From Lepidostoma basale (taxonomy: Eukaryota > Arthropoda > Insecta > Trichoptera > Lepidostomatidae): a stretch of DNA of 64,000 nt. How positions within the stretch are numbered: the stretch's first letter is position 1; each line of letters begins with the position of its first letter. The position numbers and the translations under genes are program-made. This document shows positions 32,030 to 44,325 of the stretch, piece by piece. The DNA lies in NCBI GenBank assembly GCA_022606425.2, contig JAHDVF020000074.1:186001-250000 (forward strand). The letters are read 5' to 3'. The notes beneath the pieces are model-generated. The model was not told the origin of the DNA, did no database searches, and saw only the letters and a list, made by a program, of their open reading frames with translations.

Positions 32030-32270
32030 ATGTTTCAGTTTGAAACACCGTTTAATTTTTTTTTTTTTTTCATTTTTTGTATCCACTAATTATTTTATTT
32101 GTTTTTACGTATCCCAATTTATTTACACGAGTTTATTGTGACACCAGCTTTGCCAAATTATGTTAACATTATCAGGTGCTACTGTTTGAATTACGGATGT
32201 GACTATATTCATGATGATACTATATTAATGATGATACTATCATCATGAATATAAGTCACACCCGTAATTG
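32030..32270. repeat. decayed ribozyme-like arm plus inverted repeat
   Basis: Minus strand CTGATAA, T, GTTAACATAATTTGGC, AAAGCTGGTGTC (about 32135-32175), followed by an inverted repeat ATTACGG.TGTGACT..ATTCATGATGATA at 32190-32268. Confidence 0.55.
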
Positions 32271-32509
32271 ATTTTTAATTATAGAGAATAAAAATAATTT
32301 TATTTAAAAATAAATAAAAATAAAACTTTTCGAGGCTCCTGACGCTATTGGATTATATGGAATCGTTAAACTTCAACCCCCTTCTCCGCATTTTCATTTC
32401 ATATATTGTAAGAGTAGCAAAAATTGATATAGGTACCAGAAGATAACAGCGAACTGCCAAAACCGGTCGACAACATAAACATAAGTGGATTTTAACTAAA
32501 TATATTATA

Positions 32510-32729
32510 ATACTTAGGAAATTGAAAATAACTTTGTTTAATCCACTAATTATTTCAAAAATATTTAAAAACACGATACCTCCATCTACAGGTGTAAAAA
32601 TATAATATGATTATTATATTTTTACACCCGAAGATGGAGGAGAAGTATCCTCCGAAACGTGTCGTGGTTTTTAATATTTTTTTTAATAATTAGTGGATTA
32701 AACAAAGTTATATTCAATTTCCTAAGTAT
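32510..32729. repeat. P7 palindrome
   Basis: Long arms (ATACTTAGGAAATTGAA..AACTTTGTTTAATCCACTAATTATT and inverse) around TGTAAAAATATAATATG. Plus arm: CAC, CCGAAGA (32628-32634), T, GGAGGA/TCCTCC stem II, GAAACGTGTC (32654-32663), GTG. Minus arm reads CTGTAGA and has lost the GAAAC half. The two arms together imply an ancestral CTGAAGA. A related right flank is at 60590-60695. Confidence 0.85.
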
Positions 32730-32779
32730 GTTACTTTGTAATTCCACAGTGTTAATGCCTTAGTATTCAATAAATATAT

Positions 32780-33437
32780 TATAAATAATTTTATTTTTTC
32801 ATTGTTTGAAATAGGTAAAATAAAATAACATTAAAAATATCATCTAACTTCCATTTTTAAACATGTTGCGGAGTGCAACCTGAATGCAAGGAAACCTGCA
32901 TAGTAACATCTTACAACTCATTTATCAAAGCAATATTTTAGTGTTCGCCTTGTGCAATTTCCTATATTATTAAATCACCTACATTTAGTTCAGATATTCG
33001 TGTTCATAATGTACTCCTTAGGGCGGCATTCTGCCTGGGCGGGACGAGGGCGGCGCCGGTGGGCGGAATAATAATTATTCCATTTGCTTGATAGCCACTA
33101 TCTACTCGGTAATTTGGGCAGGTTAAGGAATTTTCCTCACCCAAAATGTCAGATTTTTTTAAAACTTAACCTCTATATTGCTATACTGGTAAGAATAAAT
33201 ATAGGTCAGGTATTTTTTCTCTCAATATATAAATAATAACATGAACACGAATACTTATGTTTTATTCTATTATCTTTATAGTTTTTTTTTAGATGTATAC
33301 ATAGTTAAATCGACAATTTATGGATGATTTATTTGTACTTGTTTTAAATGTACAAATATTTAAAAAAAATTACACCATGAATAACTGAATCAACAAAATA
33401 AATAAAAATGGTTTTATCAGAAAACCAGTTACATTAT
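32780..33437. other. unique stretch with GC-rich island 33015-33125
   Basis: Island contains GGGCGGGACGAGGGCGGCGCCGG, no frame. Rest AT-rich. Confidence 0.4.
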
Positions 33438-33640
33438 AATATATAATTTATAATAGTAAACACGATTGTTTAGTGGTTTTACTTGGATTTAATTTATATA
33501 ATTTATGTAAATTCTGAACAATTTCTTTCGCCTTGCGAGGACATTTTCAAACTGCGATGCCCTCGCAAAGCGAACCTATTTTGTCACAATTTATATAAAT
33601 TAAATCAAAGTTAAACCACTTAACATGATTGTAAGTAAAT
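33438..33640. repeat. P8 palindrome
   Basis: GTAAACACGATTGTTTAGTGGTTTTACTTGGATTTAA and inverse; centre with CTTTCGCCTTGCGAGGACATTTTC and GATGCCCTCGCAAAGCGAAC. Ribozyme-like boxes decayed. Confidence 0.72.
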
Positions 33641-33954
33641 AAATTAATATTGGAAATTTACAAAATAATACCTCAACCATCAAGAAATAACATTACCATA
33701 TTCATAAGAAGTTAAAAGTTTGATTTTTTTTTAATTAAATTTAATTTTTATAAAATAGTTATTTTTAGAAAGCATATTTGATAAAATTAATTTAAAAAAA
33801 TATATTGTAACAAATTATGTTCAAAACTAAAAAGGTTCGAATCATAATATTTTATTAGTTTTTTTCATTTTTACCAATTATCGGTAGATTTTTATTTTAG
33901 TTTTAATCGTTATATTAAAAGTATTCTGTTGAATATATTAAAATAATACAATTC

Positions 33955-34146
33955 TAGAAGATCATGAAACCAGAATTGACAGTGTCAGATATGTTTAACA
34001 TCCGCTCATGATATATGACGCTCTCTAGACACCGTCAACTTGGAAAACCACCAAAGACATGGAGGTTGGATGGTTGGACCTCACCAACTCAGGAGACATA
34101 ATTTATTTGATCTGACGATCTATTAAAAGAAAAAGAAGAAGAAAGA
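33955..34146 (+). mobile_element. LINE-3f 3' fragment
   Basis: Ends KPPKTWRLDGWTSP-like then GATCTATTAAAAGAAAAAGAAGAAGAAAG, the (AAG)n tail. Confidence 0.6.
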
Positions 34147-35274
34147 AATACAAAATTTAAAATCTATAATCTTGTATGTATTGTATATAGACACCTTGAT
34201 AGTGTTATTTATTTTAGTAAAAGTTTTCAAGAGAAAAAATAATGTACATTTCTATTTTCATTATTAGAAGGGCTCCTAATGGCACCCCGCCATACATTTT
34301 CCGATAGATCGATTAACGCTAATCGCAAACACGAGTCTTACGAGTATATCTCAGGGCACATCCGAGTAGCCTCGCCCAGTTGTCAGCATAGCGCCATAAC
34401 ACATTAATTTTCATTTTACTTTAATACAGCTTTATTATTGAGACAAAATAAAAATAAAAAACATGTTTATTTTTCTTTACGTTATGTGTTACGCTGCTGT
34501 ATATTCGCATTAAAATAAATTCTCTGAATTAATTATTATGACTTAAGTAGATTTTTTGATGAGCATTAAATTTTTAAAATATAATAATAATATATAATAG
34601 AAGTAGAATACCTAATTCTTTGGCAACCTAAAGAATAAACGTTTTCATTTTGTATTTAGATTAAAAAAATAGATGTACAATTTAAATTTATATTTGTTAA
34701 TGCTTTAGACAGACAAAACATGACATTCTCATAAAATATAAGAAAACGTTTAAGTCTCAAAACTCTCTGTCTTAACGTCTCATTCGGATTAATTATTAAG
34801 ATTTTCCACAACACAAAGTGATGGCGAATATATGAGAAATTAAAAAAATCGTATTTTTTGTTTTTAAATATCTTGTAAGGTATTCAGAAGAAATAAATTT
34901 CACGCGCCGCATCTGTGCCTTGGAGACCAAGGTGAAGACTAATGCGAAGCTAATAAATTTAACTCCACATCCAATCTGGGGATAGTTTAAGGTCTTAATC
35001 TCTATGGAATGAAAGGAAGATGGCGGCGGATAGGGAAATAAAAGCAATCTCCCCGATTAAGTCCGGCAATCTGGAAGTTATGCCGCGAGACGAGAGGGTA
35101 CCGGCTTTGACATTGTGTGCCACATTATGTAAATAAGACGCATTGATAGCGAGACGTGTGCTTGGTCTACGTGCACGCATATGTGTATAAAGAATCAAGC
35201 GTACCCTTTCTGTTTTAAACAAGCGAAACCGAGACACGAGATAGTAATTAACTTTAGAATCGGATTTTGCATGA
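34147..35274. other. unique stretch
   Basis: GC-richer at 34270-34410 and 34900-35260. Two overlapping minus frames (34995-35467) run into the neighbouring SINE and show no domain. 34800-34835 carries the CACAAAGTGATGGCGAATATA motif found beside P4 and P5. Confidence 0.35.
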
Positions 35275-35735
35275 TTGTAGTACTTCCAAAACGGTGGATA
35301 CGTGTAACATAAATTAAATAAACACAAAAGTCCGGATCGTCCATGTCAACATGTGCAACATCGAAAAAAACATTATGTGTTATTACATTATGTGCTAAAT
35401 TAAAACAACGGTGGATTAGTGGAACATAAATTAAATAGTCAATATGTGCACCATCTAAAAAGAACATTTTTGTCTTAAATTATTTTTATTTTGTTATTTT
35501 ATTTTATATCATTGTATTTTATATTATTTGTTTTAGATTTATTTTGTGGGTGTCAGACGATTGAAGTGTGCGCAGGAGATGCCTATTGGTGGCGATGAGG
35601 TTCGCAACCCATCACACCGCGTCTCCCGCGGGGCGAAAAGAGAAGGTAGGAGTGCCGCATCAGTAAAAGTGTGACAGTCCATTCTTTCTGCCTACCCTTT
35701 TAGGGAGACGGCGTGATGGTTAGTTAGTTAGTTAG
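35275..35735 (+). mobile_element. SINE with LINE-1f tail
   Basis: Internal duplication of GTGGAT(A/T).GTG(T/G)AACATAAATTAAATA at 35293 and 35411, then GGAGATGCC..GGTTCGCAACCC, hairpin GGAGA/TCTCC, and the LINE-1f end TTAGGGAGACGGCGTGATGG plus (TTAG)4. Confidence 0.82.
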
Positions 35736-36967
35736 TAGTACTACCTAACAGTCGTCAATATTCAAAGTAAGTAAATGCAATGGGCACCCATTTTCTATAA
35801 AAAATCCCGTGATGTTTTCACCATTACTTAAATTATACTCGTACTCGTATGTTCGAAATAAAATAAAAATAAAAAAACGATTGCATGACACTCGGGGACC
35901 CAGTCAGTCAGCAGAATAGAGAAGAAAGGTAAGCCATCCGCTCAGCCACGTTAAAACCGGTAGCGAATTTTCTAATATAATAATTTGAAAACTCTTTTCT
36001 AGAAATTGGCTGGTTATTGCGCTTTCTTACTTTGACTATGAACTACTCTACGATCTTAGGGGGAACTATAATCCTGCAAAATCCCATTCCAAAGTCAATT
36101 TCCTATATCATGCTCTCCCCTTGTAAAAGCTTTCGATAAACTTTCGGCGCATATTTTATTTTGAAAATATTTTATATTCAATTAAAGAACTAGTTTGGTA
36201 TGAAATTAATTCTATATTCAAATTCGTTGAACTTGGACAATAATGTTATAATACTTGAATATTTTGGTAATAACCTCTCTCACCAAGCATATGATATTTA
36301 ATGTTGTGATACCACCGTTTTATATAATAACAAAATATTATATGTTATTTATTATTGTACAATATACAAAAAAGGATGACATAATGAATACACAAATTCT
36401 TACATTCATTTTCTTTCTCAACTTTTCAATTTTATATTAAATATCTAGATAATAATAAAAAAATAGTATGCCAGTCAATTTCAGTAGAAATGGGTGAGCA
36501 ATCGATACAATGAAAAACTCGTATTTAATAAGTTCGATACATTATTTATATTGACAAATGTAATATAGAAATATATCTTATTCATTTGAATTACGAGTAG
36601 ACGCAATTGATTAAATGTATGAAAGTCAATTCATAATGTGTGTGTATTAAATTCGAAATGTTTTTTTTTATGTTTTCTCGAAATGTTTATTATTTTTATG
36701 CAAAATAAATAATTCGACAAACTTAAGGCATTAACGTTGTGTAATTAAAAAAAGAAAAAAATATTTTATAACTTTAAACACTGTTTTTTATACTTTTAAG
36801 GTTATATTTTTTGATATATTTCGAAAGTTTTAAACGAAAGTTTATGTAGTACTTCCGATGGTTAAGATGTGAATCCTTTGAAAACTGTCGAGAAAATAAA
36901 CTCAAAATTGGAAGAGAGTTGTTTTAAATCACACAAAAAAGTCATATTAATAGTTACGCACACGTAA
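35736..36967. other. unique AT-rich stretch
   Basis: Nothing recognised. Confidence 0.4.
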
Positions 36968-37092
36968 TCAAACTAACGTACTAAGCATCACGCCGTCTCC
37001 CCAAAGGGATAGGTAGAAACAATGAACTGCCACGTTATTCTTTCCTGACATACTTCTCGCACTTTATTAACATTCATACATCGTGTCATAAG
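36968..37092 (-). mobile_element. LINE-1f 3' end
   Basis: Diverged TTAG tail, CATCACGCCGTCTCCCCAAAGGG, then CATACATCGTGTCATAAG. Confidence 0.82.
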
Positions 37093-39539
37093 CTTTCGTT
37101 AATAAATATTTGTTCAATAAAATAATTTACTTTCTTTACGGTATGTATTTAAAAGAATGTAATTACGTGGAAAATATGATCAAATCAAATTGCACATTTC
37201 TAATCGTTTGCAAAACTAATTCAATGATATTTTTTTAAATAATTGTGCAACCCCTTTCGTGAATGATAACTGACCTTATTCAATCGGCGATTATTTAACC
37301 GTCGCGTTGCCATGTGGTAAATTGAGTTTCCACTGCCAATTTAAAGTTGATTTTCTTAAAACCTATGGACCCTAATATTATAAAAAAAATTGTAATCCTC
37401 CATTGAAGTGTTTTCAATATTTCGTAATAAAAAAAAAAGCAAAAAATTACTTCCTTCATCCCAAAAAAAAATATTTTCTAAGATGCCCTCACCTTCATTC
37501 GTGTTAAGGTAGAATTTGTTTTGCTAATATTTACAACTTTATCAAAAGTGACAAATACTTACTCGCTGTTTTGAACGTATTATAAATTATATCTTTGACC
37601 TTTTCAATATGTACGTAATAATACCACTGTGGACGGAAACGCAGGACGCAACTTAATAATATCAGAACTGTGAAAATATTAACACTTTACCAAAAGGGAA
37701 AAATATTAATACGTACTCGTTGTCTTGAACGTACTATACATTTTGCCTAGGTGCCTTTATCCCCGCCCCGCCGGCCGCTGCGCGCAGACAAGTTTATACC
37801 CGATGTCCCAGTCGCCCGTATGCTATGACGCATTACATATCAGAAATCGCATGGTTCCAGAAAAAAATTAATAATGATATGTTTTTCAAATAATCCATGT
37901 ATGTTATAGATATCGATCTATTCCTAATGAAATTCCCTACAAGATGACATAAATTAAATTTTGATTCATCTAGTCATATGCTTGATATTTAGATAAAGTT
38001 AGCGGTAAACTGAACTTACCACATGGGAGCGAGCGTTTTGTTTTGAACACGGTACGTTAAGGGTTAAAGAAATATATCACAATGCTAGTTAAATTAAAAC
38101 TAACTCCACAAGTTGTAGAAAAATCCACAAAAAGTTAAATAAATCTTGGAACCTAATTATCACGAAAATTTGGTATCGTTTATCGCGTCGCTTTCACGTT
38201 TCATTACAGTTGTCACTCGGTGCTTGTGGTGACGGTGCACAGTGCACGGTTTCCTACAAAGCCGATGCACAAATTTTGTAGATTATTTGTAGCTTATTAT
38301 AGATTACTTTTAAACTATTATTGATTTTTTTTAACTATGTTTTAATATTCGACACACTTCTTCAATAAGTTAATACCATTTGTAATATAAATATTATGCT
38401 TATTCTTCTTCTTTTTCTTAGTCAATAATTTAGAGACATTTGTAATATAATTCATGACACATTTAATTTAATTACTAAAATAACATATTTTTAGGCTTTT
38501 ATACTTTAGAATTTTTTTATATAATTATTAATTAACTCATTATTTCATCTGAATTTAAAATTTGCAAAAAATACAGTAATAATAAAATAAAAGAATACAA
38601 GGTAAAGTTATTGTAAAACCGTGAAAGTTATTGCATTAATGTTAAATATTTTTTTAAAAATGGTAGAAATTCATTTAAAATTATGATAAAATATGTTCAA
38701 TAGTATTATTACACGTGTTCTTTAGTTTCGACCGATTTCGTCAGCTCGTTAGTGGTATAAAAATATAAATATCTTTTAAAATAATTATTATCGTTTTTTT
38801 TTATTTTATTATTATTTAAAGTAAAAAGTTATTTTAACAATGCAATTGGTATTTTGATAAAAAAAAATTCATAATTTATTAATACCATGGTTTGTTATTA
38901 CACCTAGGTTATGATTTCGATACAAGTTATATCGTGGTTTAATACAAAATATTATAATATATTATTTTTTATCTTTATAAATTTAAAATGTCTAAGCTTA
39001 AAATTAGTGCTTATGAAAATATGTTTATTTTCATTATGGAAATACGCTCTTGAATTTAGTTAATACAAGGGTAAGAATTTCGTTGAGCTTTGAGGTAAAA
39101 TCAATGATACATTCAAAGGATATGTCAACCTTTGAATGTCAAATAAAATCAATATCATTTTTGTGTCGTGCTTTTATGAAACGTAGCACTGTGCTAGGAC
39201 CGTTGCGCCGTAATGAAATATTCCCACTTCGTCCTTCTGCCGTAATCTCCCCGTGATGGCCGCTATAAACTTGTGGAGCGGTCCGGAAAAACATATTTAG
39301 ATAAAAAAAATAATCCTCTTTAGCTGACCATTACGTCCTATCCCTCTGTTATCTGACTCTCGCCCATTTCACCCCCTCCAGACTAAACGAAACGCTCACG
39401 CCACCCCAGAATACGTCACCACGGCTTTATTGTACAACTATAAACACACGTACTTGCGAATATGAGCTGTCGTATACTGTTCTAATTAAACTTTATATCG
39501 TGTTAAAAGCGGGATTTATTAATTAAAAATCAGGAATTA
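37093..39539. other. unique stretch with GC-richer islands
   Basis: Islands at 37740-37860 (CCCCGCCCCGCCGGCCGCTG), 38180-38285 and 39170-39450, no credible exons. 38715-38770 has a doubtful hammerhead-like pattern on the minus strand (CTAACGA..GAAAC). Rest very AT-rich. Confidence 0.4.
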
Positions 39540-39655
39540 TTTAAAACACTTGATAATTTAAGACATCTGATAATGCCTTAAACAGGTGGTAATATTCATT
39601 TACATAAAATATAATAAAATTTCTAGAAAACAGATGTTTTTATTCGTATTAATTT
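39540..39655 (+). repeat. P1 single arm
   Basis: CTGATAATGCCTTAAACAGG then TACATAAAATATAATAAAATTTCTAGAAAACAGA and TTATTCGTATTAAT. It shows that the P1 first box can begin with C, as CTGATAA. Confidence 0.65.
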
Positions 39656-39659
39656 CAAA

Positions 39660-39770
39660 CACTTTTATTTGGTTTTACACCATTTTATTTTGATTAATTA
39701 AACCAACCGGTTTCACTCGCGCCGAAGCTTCCTCGGGGTTTCGAAAACTGAGTTTTTTCTTATTATTATT
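39660..39770 (-). repeat. P3 element, one arm
   Basis: Outer sequence CACCATTTTATTTTGATTAATTAAACC then the ribozyme-like core; the second arm is missing after 39770. Confidence 0.7.
39700..39741 (-). ncRNA. hammerhead-like motif (P3)
   Basis: AAACC, CCGAGGA, A, stem II GCTT/GAGT with two G-T pairs, GAAACCGGT, T, GGTTT. Stem I AAACC/GGTTT 5 bp perfect; stem III ACC/GGT. U4 of the core is C. Confidence 0.58.
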
Positions 39771-39865
39771 TATAATGCCACATCATAAATTAAGTGTTTC
39801 ATACAAAAGCATAATTTGTTTATCATAACAACTTATATTTATTTCGCGTACTAAAGTTTTACACA

Positions 39866-40093
39866 AGCAGCGTGAGTGGGAAAAGAAGCCGAGGACGACC
39901 GAGGAAAACATGGCATGACCAAATCAATCAATTACAAAAAGGCGGCCACATTCGAAGTCGGAATAATCGACGTGCGTGCATGGTACGATGTATAGAGGAA
40001 GCCCGAGAGGTATGCCAGGACAGGGTATTGTGGCGATCCATCCTCTCTGCCTACCTCTCCGGGGAAATGGCGTGATGGTTAGTTAGTTAGTTA
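39866..40093 (+). mobile_element. LINE-1f 3' end, open frame, TTAG tail
   Basis: Open 39872-40075: KRSRGRPRKTWHDQINQLQ, NNRRACMVRCIEEAREVCQ, SILSAYLSGEMA-stop. The TGA at 40073-40075 is followed by TGGTTAGTTAGTTAGTTA. A distinct subfamily (also 44069-44325 and 28947-29069). Confidence 0.88.
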
Positions 40094-40109
40094 TTTTTTT
40101 TTACTCTCA

Positions 40110-40215
40110 TGCCTTCCTCAATGTGGAAACCATTACCTTGGACATAACCACACTTTCGTCATCAGGTTTTTACGCATTCAATACCCTTGTATAGCGAAAC
40201 ATGTCACAATATTGT
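40110..40215 (+). repeat. palindrome remnant with GAAACATGTC box
   Basis: CTTGTATAGCGAAACATGTCAC near 40190-40210 preceded by a GGTTTTTACGCATTC segment; first box lost. Confidence 0.4.
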
Positions 40216-40599
40216 TTTATCATAATTCTTCAAGATATTTTTTTCTTAATATTCAATAATTGATATAGATTATTCCATCCAACGAGTAGTTATAATAACA
40301 ATTAATAAAGATAATATTTGTTCTTGTTCGTTGATCGATTTCAGATATTTTAATTATGTTTATAATGGTAAATTTACGAAAATACATTTTTAATAAATAT
40401 AATTTATAGAAGATATTTAAACTAGACTGTATTCCAAACAATAGAGATAATTTGAGTGTCCGGAGGTTGCATCCAATGCAATTTACACACTGCCCAGTTA
40501 ATAATGAAATTTCCCATGCAAGTGCTTTCAAATCTGAGTGCGTGACCTTCAGAGGCGGTTCGTCAAATATATGTAAAACTTAACATATATAACAAAGGG
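40216..40599. other. unique AT-rich stretch
   Basis: Minus frame 40253-40531 has no domain. Confidence 0.35.
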
Positions 40600-40985
40600 T
40601 TAGATAGATAACTTGGAAAAAAAATCACTGTTTCGAAAACCAAATGGATGATATTTGGGCAACTTGATTATTATGCATCTACTCGACAAGTGAATGGTGT
40701 TAATGCCAAAATGTTTAACGAATAAAAATACATTGACAGCTTTATAACTGAAGCACTTGATTTATATTGAAATAAATTTTAGAATTGAAGTTGCACGTGC
40801 TGCATTTAATAAACTAAAAGCTTTCTTTTGCAACGATAATCTATAATGGTATAATAATGGTTAAATGCTATTTTGGTATGTTCTACTATATAGCTGTAAA
40901 ACTTGGTTTCAGAAAATGAATGTTATGAACCAGTTGCAGTCGTTCGAGATGTAGATAGAGAATAAGATACCCAAATCAGTAAGGT
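40600..40985 (+). mobile_element. LINE-2f remnant
   Basis: Reads TVSKTKWMIFGQ, then EVARAAFNKLKAFFCND-like, WYVLLYSCKTW-like and MNQLQSFEM in several frames; same region as 20150-21312. No tail. Confidence 0.7.
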
Positions 40986-41042
40986 GCACATATTGTCGCA
41001 TTCCTTAAAAAAAATTATGAAGAAAACACGATGAGAAAGGAA

Positions 41043-41400
41043 GATTAGATTTTTTACACTTATAGATACTTTTTTTGTTCATTTGACACACAAAATGTGC
41101 ATATAAAAAACTGTTTTTACATTCATTCTAAGCTCTCAAGAGTAACAAAAGAAAAATCTTGATTCACTACCCTTGCATGAACTTTTCTCTTTCATATTAA
41201 TTATCTACACTAGACACACCAAATCTACATATAAAAAAACTGTTTTTACATTCATTCCAAGCTCTCTTCTAGAGTAAAGAAGGAAAAAAACTCGATTTTT
41301 TACCCTTATTTTAACACTATTTTCTCGTTTGTATTAATAAGTTACACTAGACACACCAAATCTACATAAAAAATGGTTTTACATTCAATCCATGCCTCTT
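41043..41400. repeat. tandem repeat, unit about 128-137 bp, 2.6 copies
   Basis: Recurring ACACTAGACACACCAAATCTACAT (41207, 41344; diverged at 41080), CTGTTTTTACATTCATT and GATTTTTTACCCTTA. Array ends in a GC-richer island at 41395-41520. Confidence 0.8.
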
Positions 41401-42613
41401 CTACATTCGCGCAGCGACAGGTGAGAAATAGACGTATACGAATACACGTCGCGCGTCGTTTCTTTTGTATGACCGTATCACCTAAGACAATAAAATTGTT
41501 CATTCCCATACAAGGAGGCCCTTGCTTCTCTTAATAGTTCTAATATTTTAATACGTGTTTCAGTTAATAAAAATGAAAAATATAACTTACCAGATTTAAT
41601 AAGCGTCCAAATAAAAATCACGATATATCCCTGATTCGAACTATAGTATATGCAACATACCGAGTATATTCATTCGATTTGTCTACAATCAGTGGCGCTT
41701 CATGTCGGAATCTAATAAGCCCCCTAGCCGGGTAGCGGATGACCTCCCTTCCTCCTCATTCACTCTACATCCTTATTACCGGCTCTTCCTGCCGGGGTAA
41801 GTACCACCCCCATTACAGGGGTAGGTAGGCACTCAAACAGTTAACAAAGCGGAAGAAAGACGAACCTAAATAATAAAATCATCTTAATTGTATTCATTTT
41901 TATTATCCGTGGAAAATAATTCTTTTCAAAATTTAACACTGACATTTTATTGCGACGTTCGAATTTGGTCTAAAATATTTGTCACAAGACACTGATTTCT
42001 CACTGAATTATAAAATATATTTATAATGACTGTAAATATAGGTTTACAGAGAAAAAAATAATTGAGTTGAAATGAATCGAGTTGTTTATGAATACTTTTG
42101 CAATTAGATTGAATAACAGAAACAATGTTCTTATTTAATAAAAAAAATGCACCTCAGAAAGATGACAATCATCCAAAACACTGCGTTTTTACAACATTTT
42201 ATTGTTTTTATAAGGATTAATTGTATCTCAATAGAGACGAAGATGTAAATTGTTTTCCTGGGAACAGAATGCGGTGGTCGAGGCGCTTACAGGACTTATG
42301 ACATGTCATTGGTTGGGTTGAGCGATCGCTTTATGTTTAACAACTTTTCCCATTCCGCCCTTCTTATGACCACCACATCTGACAATTTTTTTGGAACTTA
42401 TATATATGCTAGCATCTTGCGCTTATCTTTACATATTTTAGTTCACTCTACACTAGCGTCATCTATTGGACGTTTTATTGGACGATCCACAATCATGTTT
42501 TTGATTATAATCATTATTCTTATGTGTACTTTTGTTGTTAAATAAAACCCTTCTCTGTTAAAGAAATTATGAACAGACAGGTTATAATATCCCTATGTAT
42601 TTTTCTATTATAG
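41401..42613. other. unique stretch
   Basis: GC-richer patches at 41395-41520 and 41690-41870. Frame 42303-42545 is hydrophobic at the end but has no recognisable features; not called. Confidence 0.35.
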
Positions 42614-42790
42614 ATCCATAACGATACAAACTCCAGCAGCAGACCAGCAAGAGACTACCAAAAAGGCCGCCGAAGGGATAGAGGGATTGCTGGACGTCAT
42701 TATCCCAGGACAACCCACCGTCATACACAGGTCAAACGATCTAAAGAGGATGACAAAGTTGCGCAACATACATGCAGCAATCCCGCTCAG
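42614..42790 (+). CDS. possible coding exon or retroelement remnant
   Basis: Follows an acceptor-like CTATGTATTTTTCTATTATAG. Frame from 42615 reads SITIQTPAADQQETTKKA, EGIEGLLDVIIPGQPTVIHR, SNDLKRMTKLRNIHAAIPLR with balanced codon use, and then runs into a SINE. No donor is obvious except a weak CAG/GTCAAA near 42730. I do not recognise the protein; both other plus frames are also partly open, so this is tentative. Confidence 0.35.
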
Positions 42791-42962
42791 AGATGGCAGT
42801 GTAATTGACACACTCCCTTTGGTCTGGCGTAGAATTTACGTGACATTAAAATAGCGATAGATTAGCTACCTATCACATGTCACGAGAATCAATATGATAG
42901 CTATACCCTTTACATCGATTTGGCTCGCGCTGTAATGCTGTAAAGAGCGATTCAACAAAATA
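42791..42962 (+). mobile_element. tRNA-like SINE, body
   Basis: GATGGCAGTGTAATTGACACACTCCC, AAAATAGCGATAGATTAGCTACC and TTGGCTCGCGCTGTAATGCTGTAAAGAGCGATTCAACA; head missing. Confidence 0.78.
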
Positions 42963-44068
42963 ATTAATGAAATATACAGATACATTCATTATTTTTTTTA
43001 AATATGGTTATCAATCCGACACATCTAAAAAATCAGTAAAGTCTTGAACTTGACATAATGAAATCCTTGAAGTGTATATAACATATATGAGATTATTTAA
43101 AAAATATATTATTATTATTATTTTTTTAAATATTTTATTTCGGTTTTTCAACGTGTTGATATTACGCCTTTTTTGCTACAAAATTTTAGTTTCTTGTTTT
43201 ATAAGTTTCTATAGTCTTGAAATTTAAATTAATTTTTGTTTTATAAAGATTTCTCAAAATGAATATATAAAAAAATAAACAAATTATCTCTTTTCATAAA
43301 CAAACCCACAAACTGCAAATTTAAATTTTCAAAAATGAAATAAAAACTTTTAATAGGAAATTAAAAAACAAGTTTATTTAAGCGAAACGTTCAATAAAAG
43401 GTTAGCCACAATCACTTTCTCTACTCTGAGAATCGTTTAAGTAAAACTACCAAGTATTTATAGTACTCGTGTATACGTTCGAAATTTACTTCTTGTAACG
43501 GTGAGCGAAAGCGAATGAAATTGCTGAATGTAAATCATTTTTCCCGAAGAGATAAAGTAAAAAGAAAAATAAACACATTTAAAATACACTTTAGCGTTAT
43601 TTGTCCACAAGTAATTCAACCGTCAGCACCCCATTTCACATGTTCGCGCGACCCCGAATATTACTTCCCCCACCCCCGCAATGGAAGCGCAATACAAACG
43701 GGGGTAGCGGCGAAATTCCCCACTTTTTTGCGATAAATAAATAATGCCCAACAGCAAATAGAAAACTGCATATGTCTGGTATTTATGACGTATAAAAGAT
43801 GAGATGTCGAAAAAATGTATTGGCACTGTTACAAGGGCGGGATTGGTGATCCAAATACGCGGGTGCTCCACTCCTATGAAGAAAGCTTATAGGATAACAT
43901 TGTGTCATACAATGTATTGATGTTATTTTTCAACACAAGTTATGCTTGCGAAAAAATTTCTTTAGGTTTCCTGGATATAGATAAACGAATGCATGTATAC
44001 ATCAAGATAAACATGTTAATAAGATAAACCAACTGAAGTCTGGTTAATACTTAGGTGCTTTGAACATG
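42963..44068. other. unique stretch
   Basis: GC-richer at 43610-43730 with overlapping frames on both strands and no domain. Rest AT-rich. Confidence 0.35.
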
Positions 44069-44325
44069 AACTAACTAACCATCACGCCGTTTCTCCGCAG
44101 GGCTAAGCAGAGAGGATGGACGTTTTAATAGCACATTTTAATAGCACGCCCGTCAATTTTTTTCGACTGAATGTGACTGCCCTTAAATACTTGATTAATT
44201 TGGTCATGCTATGCATTTCTTAGTCTTTCACGGCTACTTTTCCACTTACACTGATTGTATCAAGGTACATTTTAACAATTTTCTCTCGTCCATTAGTTTT
44301 TTTATGTCCAAACCATCAAGGAAAA
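44069..44325 (-). mobile_element. LINE-1f 3' end, decayed
   Basis: ACTAACTAACCATCACGCCGTTTCTCC at the left; CTTGATTAATTTGGTCATGC and CACGGCTACTTTTCCACTTAC mirror the 39866-40093 subfamily. Confidence 0.75.

Noticed and set aside
38715..38770. Minus-strand CTAACGA..GAAAC as a hammerhead
   Set aside because: Stem II is weak, stem III is not self-complementary and there is no palindrome or second copy.
42303..42545. 80-residue frame with a hydrophobic C-terminus
   Set aside because: Low-complexity Ile/Leu run from AT-rich DNA; no initiation or splice context.
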